Made by a program: the position numbers and the translations under genes. DNA of 64,000 nucleotides from Bombus terrestris (taxonomy: Eukaryota > Arthropoda > Insecta > Hymenoptera > Apidae). The notes beneath the pieces are model-generated. The model worked only from the letters and a program-made list of their open reading frames with translations, did no database searches and had not been told where the DNA came from. The stretch's first letter is position 1. Every line of letters begins with the position of its first letter. Positions 14,001 through 23,321 of the stretch are shown one piece after another. The DNA lies in contig NC_063282.1 in assembly GCF_910591885.1 (NCBI RefSeq), positions 870,001 through 934,000 of the forward strand. The letters are read 5' to 3'.

Positions 14001-16166
14001 TCTTGATAAAAGTAAACATTATTATTACCGAAAACGCACACACTATTTTAATAGCTGCAAAACTAAAAAATCTGCGCATCGTTCCGATCGATTTGCTAAG
14101 TTTCACTGCTAACGAGGCTGATGAAGTATAAAGGCTTGAAAAAATGTCTGGAATAAAGTAAACGATAATTTCATGCTGGTAAAGAAGTTTCAAGTTACTG
14201 GACTTTAAATCGTATGAATTCAGGTAACTGGACTAATCTGAACGAGGCTTTATATCAAATCGTATACAATGTTTCCAGTCAAAGTGGCAATCGTTGAAAT
14301 TAACAGGGACGAAACGAGCGAAGAATTAACCGGATTGTTGGCAATTGGCGGCCGCCTCGTCCGAACAATTGACGCTTAACGAACCCGACACCGTGCGCGC
14401 TTAAACATCGGGAATATAAATGAGTAAGACGACGATCGATCCTAAACAATCGACACGATATTTTCGAAATTATTCGGACCGCTCTTCAAACATCGTGTAA
14501 AACTCGACACGCCGTTCGGCCGGCGAATCGTATATCTAATCTCCGATTAAATACACGAACTCGCCGCGTGCATCGATATATCGATCTAACGCGGCTCGTC
14601 TAACAAGAGAAAGAAAAAACGTTTAATTTGGATAGTCGTCGATCCTGTGTACGTAGTATATGTAGGTACTACGCGCGACACGAAACATTTCGTTACCGAC
14701 TAGGAAGAGCATTTGGTCGAGGACAACCATGCACCACCTCCAGCGTTTTCCAAACAGCATCCACAAGCTAAACAAACAACCGAGACTCGGTTTACCAACT
14801 ATCCCGAGCGACATGCAAACAGTCGACTTTACAATTCCCTTTGAACAACAATTTTCGAAATGATTTCGTGGTCGACACGACCGACCAAGCCTGCTACCCT
14901 TATTAACCTTATCACTGATAAATCAAAGCTCGACAATGTCACCATATTAGATATAAATTTCGAAAGCAGATAAGAATATTCGACCACGAGCGTGATCAAC
15001 ATCGAACGTCGATAATACCATCAGCGTTCGATCGAACAGACACGTGCTGGAATTGACGTGTGTTAAAACTCTCGCGAAAGGATGGGAACCTCTTTTAAAT
15101 ACAGTTGATGCAACGACCATGGCGTAACAATGCTCCGAATTGTAAGAACTATTTCTTTCTCGGTCAACTACATGAAAAGGGAAAGGCGAAAAAAGAAGAA
15201 AAGAAATGAAAAAAGAAAGGACCGTAATTCCCACCCTCCAGAAGTCTTTCGAGGCTCCGTGCCAGGAGAAAGATTCCGATTTATGGTCTTTTTTATATTA
15301 TGTTCGAGCGATTAACCTCTAACGATTCCAGCGGCGTCGTCGAGAGGACACGTGGTACATGATCGGGTCTCGGCTGTCTCGCCCAATCGGGGACCAACTT
15401 TTGAAAACGAATATCGCCACATCAACGAACGTCGATGATACGCGAAATAAATAATAACTGTTAATAATAAATAATAACTAATTGTTGTTTTCAGTATTAA
15501 TCGTACGGACGCTTTACAAATGTATCACAACGGTTTCGATCGACTGTTGCACATGACAGCGAGCGAGAGAGCGACGAGTCTCCGATGTCTAGGTTATGTG
15601 GGCTATATTTTCGGCGTCTAGTACGCCACACGGACAATATGCAAATAGTATTCGAGTTTTAACGAACGAAAGAACAATAATAGCGATACACGAAGCACAA
15701 GGAAGAGAACTGATCTCTCTCTCTCTCGGGGGGTTAGTTCACTACGACGGGGCAGCACTGTCCAAAGCACTGACAAGCAAACCAAAACACAGAACGGAGC
15801 GAGTCAGTCGAGAGAATCGTCCGGCACGGATCGTCGATGCGATCGAGAGCTCGATGGACCGAAACACAACACTAGAATTCTTCCTAACCCTTTGTAAAAT
15901 GATTCGTTGACACCAGGGAACCACCAAAAGCGACGCTTGCTGCATTTAATGCACGGTGCTCTCGCAGAAGACACTAGACACAAGAGACTCCGTCGCTCTA
16001 TTTTCACACGGTACACGCACAGCACAGAATTCTCCTGATTCTCTGTGTTTAATGGGTATTGTTTCAGTGACTGACGACACTCACCAGGATGCTTGTTGGC
16101 GATCTTATTGAAGCAGTTTTGAAAGACCTCGTAGAGATGCATCGGCTCGTCGTCGCTGGCCGCCAT
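820..16166 (-). CDS. da: daughterless, E-protein bHLH transcription factor (5' part, first two coding exons)
   Basis: Class I bHLH protein that dimerises with tissue-specific bHLH partners (for example achaete-scute proteins) and binds E-boxes in the nucleus; it acts in neurogenesis and sex determination. Coding exon 1 is 16085..16166 and gives 27 codons plus one base; the start MASDDEP-like block followed by HLYEVFQNCFNKIANK is the conserved N-terminus known from Drosophila Daughterless. It ends in a strong donor (CCTG|GTGAGT). Exon 2 is 820..869, preceded by a pyrimidine-rich acceptor and followed by GATG|GTAAGT. Its phase fits exactly and it encodes SPYGPTMDNGM, matching the SPYG...NGM block that follows in the fly protein. 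Together they give residues 1-44. The activation domains and the bHLH domain must lie left of base 1. The 15.2 kb intron is unusually long. Identification is by recognition of the N-terminal block; I see no competing family. Confidence 0.88.
1692..1716. repeat. (GA)n microsatellite
   Basis: Short uninterrupted run of GA dinucleotides after GAAA. Confidence 0.85.
1880..2270 (-). pseudogene. possible decayed coding sequence of unknown origin
   Basis: On the minus strand from about 2265 to 2098 one frame is open and protein-like (serine/glycine rich, for example SDKGSNSGISSSGIRSN) and ends in TAG. The open, plausible reading then resumes one frame over (SIEVTPAGASVEDELVV...) to a stop at 1886, and a third frame continues below 1900. 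Such successive frame changes without splice sites look like a degraded gene or processed copy. I do not recognise the parent protein. The plus strand is also open across 2108..2290, so the coding strand is not certain. Confidence 0.25.
5214..5348 (+). other. orphan exon-like segment with good splice signals
   Basis: A 135-base segment is bounded by a polypyrimidine tract plus TTTGCAG acceptor and a CGCAG|GTAAGC donor on the plus strand. All three frames are open, including one cysteine-containing frame (VCVPCRC). It lies inside the daughterless intron on the opposite strand. I found no partner exon or similarity, so it may be a noncoding RNA exon or chance. Confidence 0.25.
5349..5610 (+). 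repeat. purine-rich (GCGA/GA/GAA) low-complexity tract
   Basis: Over about 260 bases the plus strand is almost entirely G and A, starting with GCGA and GA units and continuing as irregular GAA/GGA runs. It creates spurious open frames rich in K, R and E. Confidence 0.8.
7826..8076. mobile_element. nonautonomous Tc1/mariner-like element (MITE) copy
   Basis: About 251 bases. The right end reads inward as CAGTGCCCCATGAAAGTATT and the left end as a diverged version (TAGTTGTCCAGAAAAGCGAA); both are followed outward by TA, the target duplicated by Tc1/mariner transposons. Bases 8013..8038 are nearly identical to 11503..11528 in the element at 11273, so the two belong to one family. There is no transposase frame, so any mobility would depend on enzyme supplied elsewhere. 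The boundary at the left is less certain. Confidence 0.5.
8266..8280. repeat. (CG)n tract in CpG-rich patch
   Basis: A run of alternating C and G within a CpG-rich segment (about 8100-8500). The segment also contains a donor-like site at 8490 (CAACAG|GTGAGAAG), so the patch could be an alternative promoter with a noncoding first exon on the plus strand. That reading is speculative. Confidence 0.6.
8688..8709. repeat. (GA)n microsatellite
   Basis: Run of GA dinucleotides following a G-rich stretch. Confidence 0.85.
9263..9289. repeat. poly-T tract
   Basis: Nearly pure T run interrupted by a few C residues. Confidence 0.85.
11059..11105. repeat. (GA)n microsatellite with G-rich end
   Basis: Fifteen or so GA units followed by GGGGAGGGG-type sequence. 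Confidence 0.85.
11273..11627. mobile_element. nonautonomous Tc1/mariner-like element (MITE) with clear terminal inverted repeats
   Basis: About 355 bases. The left end (11273..11298) and the reverse complement of the right end (11601..11627) share CGTCGGCCATAAGTAT with few differences outside it, and each is flanked by TA on the outside. No transposase reading frame lies between them. An internal block at 11503..11528 matches 8013..8038 in the other element. The size, TA flanks and inverted ends are those of a miniature element mobilised by a Tc1/mariner transposase. Confidence 0.65.
12765..12800. repeat. purine-rich GA/GAAA low-complexity tract
   Basis: Irregular AGAGAAAGAGAG units; the basic open frames over it are probably artefacts. 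Confidence 0.7.
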
Positions 16167-17186
16167 GTTTTCACGAGACGAGAAAACGAGTGGACGTTCG
16201 TGGTTGATGCGAGTGGGGCACGGTTTCGCGGTGTGGCCGCGCGTGGAGTCACCCTCCTCCCGGAACGGTCACGCACACTACTGAACCACGCCGCCTCACC
16301 GATGCGGCTCTTATAGTTCATCAGTGGCGCCACTCTTTCTCCACTGACTCGCGCCACTGTCGCTACGCGGCTGCTTTGAATATCATTCTTTCCTCTTTCG
16401 ATACCTTCGCAAAAATATATTTATCGTTAATCGAACATAATCGTTATTTCTTTATCTTTCTTATTGTCTAGTAATTCTCTGGTGGACGGGCAAAAGAGTA
16501 CAAGAGAATATATTTTTTCGTGGAAAATGAATTACTTTGTTGAAAATAACTTATATTATTTTCAACAAAGTAATTCGAATTAAGCAAAAAACGTAAACAA
16601 AAGACAGCAATATTGAATAACGTATTTATCCTGTTTTGATCAAAATTTGGTTTATAATCTCCTGCCAGCGCCATCAGAGGATCGATCCAATGATTATTCG
16701 TGTTCTACTTTTTTTTTTCTTTTCATTAATCTACGAACAATCTAGTCTTAAATAATAAGTTTAAGAGATTGAAGATTAAAGATTACAGTCCATGAAAACC
16801 TAAGGAGTTCGGGCATACGGTTGCAATGAAAATGTTTATTCACATGTTACGAGTACAAATAATTGTACAAAATAAAATCTATAGGTTGGGCGTGTGAAAC
16901 GTATAGTTAAGTTAAGTTTTATTATAATGATATAATAATATACGGTTCTTTTCGTGTCATCGCGTATCGACGGAGCGTTATTTGCATACGTATATACATA
17001 AAATAAAAATTCTAGATTGCATTGAATGTCATCGTTGTTAGAGATTTTAAAATATATAAATAAAGTAGTATTTAATGTCAGTAACGTGATTATACGTGCG
17101 CGTACTTCTTACGAGTTACGAGAGATATGACAATGATATCGCGTAATTTTCGACGTATCGAACTTTAGTAATGTCATATCGTATTT
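16167..17186. other. intergenic region upstream of daughterless
   Basis: The first 200 bases are relatively GC-rich and probably hold the 5' untranslated region and promoter of daughterless. The rest is AT-rich, contains a 21-bp perfect inverted repeat, and includes the likely 3' untranslated region of the small minus-strand gene, with AATAAA (minus strand) at about 16835. Confidence 0.5.
16529..16576. repeat. perfect 21-bp inverted repeat with 6-base loop
   Basis: Bases 16529..16549 are exactly the reverse complement of 16556..16576, with CTTATA between. As RNA it would fold into a fully paired, AT-rich hairpin of 21 pairs. It lies outside any coding exon identified here. It may be a hairpin RNA, the footprint of a palindromic element, or a chance structure; the perfect match over 21 positions makes chance unlikely. 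Confidence 0.9.
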
Positions 17187-18927
17187 TTAAACTCCAGCAA
17201 AATCGGAATTTTGTGGAATCGGATGAGATATGTCCTCGTAATCCTGTCGACCAAAGCCTAGAATAGAAAAACATTCATAAAAGTTTGTTCCCCACCCCCT
17301 TCATATTATGAACCACATGTACAAAAAAGGCAGTACGACACAGTGCATAGTTCAATATGGTTGCAAATAAAACGCTGTACATTGTAAACAGTTTGTATCG
17401 TATCAAGCATTACATTCACAAATACTGCTATAAACAACGTAGCGTAAACTGTGCGATATAATTATGCATACTTGAAACAAAAGATGTCATGCACCTACTC
17501 AAAGCATAACTTTGTAGAAGCAACGCAGGCCTACAAAACATCTGTATCCAATGTATTACTGACCCATTGCAGGACCTGTAGTAAACATTGTGGATAAACA
17601 TCCACCTCTTGCTTGGCCTATTCGTAGAAGATATACGCTTGTGATGATGCGAACAATCATGTTTATGATCATAATTGTTGCACTAAGCGTCTCAGATACA
17701 TCTACAAGTTCGTGCGATCAGATTGATATATCTTCTGCGTAGGGAGGTTAATCAACGATATAATTTATCAAGCTTTAAGTGTTAGTCTTAAATTTGATAG
17801 TAAGTGGCACCAACTTACACATTGATGGGAAATAGACTGCTAATGTTACTATGTCAAAAAAAATGGACAGTACATTTATAAAAAGTGCCTAAAATATATA
17901 ATTCTATTACAAACACTGATCTTACCAGAACCATAAAATATATATGAATGGCTAAATGCTTACAAATTGCAGAGGCTCATCTGATTCGATATTGTGAATA
18001 GCCCACAATAAACAGACGAAGAAAAGAAAATTGTAAAACATTACAGACCTTGGGCACCAATGTCCCTGAATGCTCCTAGAAATCCATCGTTTAACTATGT
18101 AGTACAAATATGACATTCCATATATTGCAGTACTTTACAATACTTTCTAAATTGCAGATTAGTATACAGTAAACAAAAAATTTATTCTTACCATGTTACT
18201 AGGACTAAATGAATTGCAAATATCACCTGAAAAAATCCGACAAGATCATAAAAAATGATCTTAAAATGCTAAATAAGTAGAGTTTTCTAGGCAACGGATT
18301 CTTGATAATGCAATTGCGGTATTGCAGAAACCGCCTTGATAATACGAGAAACTTGTCAAACAAGTTATAGAATTGTTTCATTGCCGTGCCCTTACATAAT
18401 TCTATTTTACTCTTTAGAAAACATGCATCGTCGAAAGGAACTACGGTAAAGCCTTCGTAAAATGTTATTTTAAGAGGTTATCTGACATCTGTTCTCATAA
18501 TCGGAAACATTGAATATCGAAGGGAAATCGTCGTAATCGCTCGAGCGGAAAGCGATAACAAAGCGAAGAAAGTAAGGACTATGACGTGCAACGAATAGGA
18601 ATAAAGCAAATGATTCCAAAGTAGAATTATTCAAGGAAATGACAAATTCAGTGTTACTTTAATGATATTTACCTTTAAAGGGTAATGAGATAGACTGGAT
18701 ATGTCCGGCATTCTGTAAGCTTTCAAATTTTTCTCGAACTTGATCTAATACCTTGTCACGTTCTTTGCTTCTACGTTGACTATCGTTAGCTACTTATCAA
18801 TTGAGACACGTTTGTTATTCGTCCACGATTGACAAAGTATTCTCAACTTCACCCGTTTTCTAAACCTTTCATCAATGCAACGCAAAACGGATACTGCGTA
18901 GCGATACACCTCCGCTTCCAACGACAT
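17187..18927 (-). CDS. unidentified 88-residue protein, four exons
   Basis: Exons on the minus strand are 18866..18927, 18673..18779, 18049..18075 and 17187..17257. Phases match at all three joins and total 267 bases, giving 88 residues and a stop. The third exon is a 27-base microexon with usable splice signals. The product is soluble-looking: a short N-terminal helix, a charged segment (QRRSKERDKVLDQVREKFE) that could form a coiled coil, and a Gly/Asp-containing tail ending NSDFAGV. There is no signal peptide or membrane segment. I do not recognise the family. The first exon is the weakest part because its donor (AAAG|GTTTAG) is poor and the first intron is only 86 bases; exons 2 to 4 are better supported. 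The gene is divergent from the methylcrotonyl-CoA carboxylase gene. Confidence 0.6.
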
Positions 18928-19469
18928 CTAGCACAAACCTGCGATCTGAGCGCCATCTATAAAATGCAATGCGTACCAATTATTTGAATTTAATATATAT
19001 TAATTAAAAATTTGTCTATGTATTGTCTATATTATAACATTTTACATCATCGATTGTAAAAGATATAAAATTTAACATCGTCAATTAATAAAAGCAATAA
19101 AAGCATTTTTATGTTTCGTCCTATTGAAAAACAAATTGAAAAATCTATGATATCTTGACGTATTTTGTATTATATCATTGACCCTACGTGATCCTGAGTT
19201 GAAAAAAATTATCTCTCTTCACAATGCTTTGATAAATAGTCTGCTACAATTATGTGTTATTCCCACTGCATATCACGATAAAAGCTTCAGCCTCCGAACT
19301 GTGAATAACTTCATTAAGATGGCAGCGTAGTTCGGTCTCAAAAATAAGTGAATTACATTGTGTAGTTGCCGTGTATATAGGTAAGCGTAAAGTGTAGTGA
19401 GCATAGTACACGCTATTGTTGTAGATAATTCACGAAAGTAAAGTAACAAAAGGATCGATATTAATAAGG
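18928..19469. promoter_or_regulatory. shared upstream region between divergent genes
   Basis: About 540 bases separate the start codon of the 88-residue protein gene (minus) from that of the carboxylase gene (plus), so both promoters must lie here unless one gene has a distant noncoding first exon. The sequence is AT-rich with no convincing TATA box. A bidirectional promoter is inferred from the arrangement, not from a motif. Confidence 0.4.
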
Positions 19470-22294
19470 ATGTTAAGGAAAGGAAATCTTTTTATGAGAA
19501 ATTTACGCCATACTACAAGAACGTTCCACGATGAAGCTATCATTATCGGTAGTGAACAAGACACCAAGTCACCGGAGTATCAGGTTAGAACGAGAGTACA
19601 TGCGCATTTCATGCATAAACGAATCATCCTGAAACTAATCTCTTTAAGGATTCCACTTTTGATCGATATTACCTTATCACTTTGGAAGGGATATAAAAAT
19701 TATCGCGATATTAATTGCACGAACGGATTGTTTTATCTCTTGTGTGAGATAAATTGATATCGTTTATTTAAACGCATTCGGAGCGTGATAGACGACTGCG
19801 CAACTGAGTCACGATGATGTATGGCGCGTAATACAAACATTACGAACATTGCGCGCGCCATTTTTTCATAATTTATTAAAAACAGTGCGTGCAATGTTTC
19901 GAATAATGAAAATAATTGGCTCTCAACTGTTATCGTTGAATCATTAGCGATCACACAGCTTGAATTATTTTGCTAAATCGAGATAATTAATAACAGTATT
20001 TGTACAATTATGATTTCTAATATTTAGTATTTGTTTAATTTTATTCCACATTCTATGACTGTCATCGTAATGACTATCAGCGATTTTCGTTGCGTAAAGT
20101 AAAAAGTACAAATTATAATTGAATAAACTCTATAGTAATTATCTATGAGCCAATGATACTGGTTGGGGGTTAAAAATGAGTGTCAGAACGAATGTGGAGC
20201 TGGTAAAAAAATGTTTCTAGGACAATTATGTACAAATGAAGTGTATGGTAGATAGACTAAAAGAGACAGTCGAAAAGGTTGTAGAGGGCGGGGGACGAAA
20301 GGCGAGAGAAAGACACCTAAAAAAGGGGAAACTTTTACCACGAGCACGAATTAACACGCTTCTCGATCCGACATCTCCTTTTCTCGAATTTTCTCAATTA
20401 GCTGGTTACGAACTGTACGATAACGAGGAAGTACCAGCTGGTGGAATTATTACTGGCATCGGCAGGGTAGAAGGGTAAGTATTTCCAATTTCCGGACTTG
20501 AAAAAATTCTTTGAAAATTATGTTAAAAATATGTCGTCGTCATTTAGCACTGAATGCGTAATAGTTGCAAATGATCCGACTGTGAAGGGGGGCACGTACT
20601 ATCCAATCACGGTGAAAAAGCACTTGAGAGCTCAAGAAATTGCGGAAGAGAATCATTTGCCATGCATATATTTAGTAGACAGTGGTGGCGCAAATTTATC
20701 TAGACAAGCCGACGTATTTCCGGATAAAATGCATTTCGGAAGAAGCTTCTATAATCAGGCTATCCTAAGTTCGAAGGGGATCGCGCAAATTGCAGTAGTA
20801 ATGGGAAGTTGCACAGCAGGTCTCACTATGATCCACGTATTCTACTTGAATCTCTCAGCACTGTTATACGTCAATTGTTCGCAATGACATTTAATCAATT
20901 TATACAGGAGGCGCATACTTGCCAGCCATGGCCGACGAAAACATAATCGTTGGCAATCAAGGTACTATCTTCTTGGCTGGCCCGCCTTTAGTGAAAGCTT
21001 CTACCGGCGAAGATGTTACTCCGGAAGAGTTGGGCGGTGCGACGGTTCATTGTCGGTAATTAACAAATACATTTGGACACATCGTTTGTTTTCGATTATG
21101 GTTCTGCAGTTTTAATTTCAGAACCTCTGGAGTCACCGACCATTATGCCATTGACGATACTCACGCCTTGTACTTGGCTCGTCAAATTGTGAAAGACTTG
21201 AATAGACAAAGACCGATGCACGTAAACTTGGACAAACAGATGGACGTACCATTGTATTCTGTCGATGAAATTTATGGTATAGTTGGCGTAAACTTGAAGC
21301 GACCGTACGATGTCAGAGAAGTGATAGCGAGGATCGTGGATGGATCGAGATTTCGCGAGTTTAAGGCGCAGTACGGGGAAACGTTGGTTACCGGCTTCGC
21401 GAAAATTTACGGTTACCCCGTGGGAATAGTTGCGAATAATGGCATACTGTTTTCGCAGGCCGCGTTAAAAGCCACACATTTCGTGCAGCTCTGCGCTCAG
21501 AGAAAGATACCGCTTATTTTCTTGCAGAATATTACAGGTACGTATCTCGTTGAATGAAATTGCCGCGTTCCCATGACTAATACATCTGGTCATTGTAAAA
21601 CTGCAGGATTTATGGTGGGCAAGGATGCTGAGGCCGAGGGTATTGCTAAAAATGGAGCAAAAATGGTGAACGCCGTGGCTTGCGCTCAAGTGCCCAAAAT
21701 TACGGTGGTGATCGGTGGTTCGTACGGAGCAGGAAATTACGGTACTTTGCATTTGATAAACGACTGTTCGAGTTCTGTTCAGTTTGTTTAATTTTGATAT
21801 ATACGCAGGTATGTGTGGTAGATCTTATTCGCCAAGATTTCTCTATACCTGGCCGAATGCAAAAATATCCGTGATGGGAGGGATACAGGCTGCGAATGTA
21901 ATAGCGCAAATTACCAAGCAGCAACGTGTTCGCGATGGGAAAGAGGTACAAAACATTGCAATTCGTTCTGTTATTGTCTTGTCAATTATCGATATAATCT
22001 CGTCGATTGTGACAGTGGACCCCGGAAGAGGAGGAGCAGCTGAAAAGACCGATCATAGAGAAATTCGAAAGGGAGAGCAGTCCGTACTATGCTAGTGCCA
22101 GGTAGATTTTCACGTACTATTAGTCCTTTCACTTTATGAGAGTAAATGCAAGTTATTCGAGTAAATTGTTTTTCAGACTTTGGGACGACGGTGTGATCAA
22201 TCCGACCGACACTAGAGTGGTATTAGGTCTTAGTCTATCGGCAGCGCTAAATGCACCCATACCAGAAACTAAATTTGGAATTTTCCGAATGTAA
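19470..22294 (+). CDS. MCCC2: 3-methylcrotonyl-CoA carboxylase beta chain, mitochondrial
   Basis: Carboxyltransferase subunit of the biotin-dependent enzyme that carboxylates 3-methylcrotonyl-CoA in leucine breakdown, working with the biotin-carrying alpha subunit in the mitochondrial matrix. Nine exons join in phase: 19470..19583, 20221..20474, 20548..20819, 20908..21055, 21122..21537, 21607..21741, 21809..21945, 22016..22101 and 22177..22294. They give 559 residues, close to the 563 of the human enzyme. The N-terminus is basic and lacks acidic residues for its first 20 positions, as a mitochondrial targeting peptide should. The family's acyl-CoA and oxyanion motifs are present: GSCTAGGAYLPAM near residue 210 and GGSYGAGNYGMCGRSYSPRF near residue 435. 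The chain ends FGIFRM, typical of the family. A likely poly(A) signal, ATTAAA, follows near 22424. No damage is seen, so the gene should be functional. Confidence 0.96.
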
Positions 22295-23321
22295 GGTTCG
22301 TGTTCAACGATGCAACCAGTGATCTGTAATTATGAAAGTATGAACCGATGTTTGTAGCCTTCCTAACAAAATTTTAGGCCAAAGATATATATTTTTTATA
22401 CAAAGTTATCATGTATACATGATCATTAAACATTCCACATATATATATAATATATATATATATTATATATATATAGTATATTTCTATACGCGTCTTTATT
22501 AGCCTTCTATCTTTGTTCCTTAACGCGTCTATAAAGTAGGGAACATCTCTGGATGCGAAACAACGAGCACGCGTCCACGCGCGTATTCTCTCGCTTTATT
22601 AAGAGTTATTTTACATTTTTCGCGTTCCGTTATAATTATATTGAGATTATAGCAGCAATTAATTACCTCGTAATTGTCTAAGTTGCTTAAGTCACATCAC
22701 GTTGTTTCATCTCGTCGCGCGACTAGGTCTCCTCGACATTCTCCGCTCGCAAAGGCCAATTTTCTTCTGGCAGTATAGCGGCTGTATTGTTATGCGGTTA
22801 TTCGCGAGGGTACAGCTGGGAAATGAAGTAACACGGATTGCGAGAACGGAAGAGGTGAGCGAAAATTTGGCGGTCGCTGAACGGAGAAATTTCTTGAGCA
22901 GATGCTAATTAACCCAAACTCGAAGCTTCGTGATTATTCTTCCTATACAACGATCCTCGTATATCTCTGGAACGATCGGTCACAATTCTAAGATTTTCAC
23001 CGGCCGTAATTCATTCCATTAACATTGTCCCTAATATTGTCCAAAGTGGTAAAAATCTCGAACGATGTTAACTGGGCGGGATCTTGTTCGTCAACTCGAT
23101 TCGATATCGTACAAAGCGAATATGCATTCAATCGTGCACGAATACGCATGTCTTTCCTTACGTAGGAAGGAAAAGAATATATTTGCTAACATCCGGCTAA
23201 ACATTCGATCCATTCTTTTATCCCACGATCCACGATATACTCGAATCCTGCCGGTTCTCAAGCCGCTTTCTATTTACAGTCAACGATCGTTCATCGGTTT
23301 GCAGATCGTTCCCTTCGAATC
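22295..23321. other. intergenic region between MCCC2 and the ZP gene 3' end
   Basis: It contains the 3' untranslated region of the carboxylase gene, an AT dinucleotide repeat, and the probable 3' untranslated region of the converging ZP-domain gene. No other gene is apparent. Confidence 0.6.
22437..22479. repeat. (AT)n microsatellite
   Basis: Alternating A/T run with a few slips, able to form self-complementary structures. Confidence 0.85.

Larger units (their letters stand above)
870..16084 (-). other. 15.2 kb first coding intron of daughterless
   Basis: No complete gene was recognised in this stretch on either strand. It contains two short inverted-repeat elements (7826..8076 and 11273..11627), purine-rich and dinucleotide repeats, a CpG-rich patch around 8100-8500, a GC-rich patch near 2985-3100, and a decayed coding-like block at 1880-2270. 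Open frames in it are mostly short and show no conserved domain that I can name. A first intron of this size in a developmental regulator often holds enhancers or alternative promoters; that is inference only. Confidence 0.6.
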
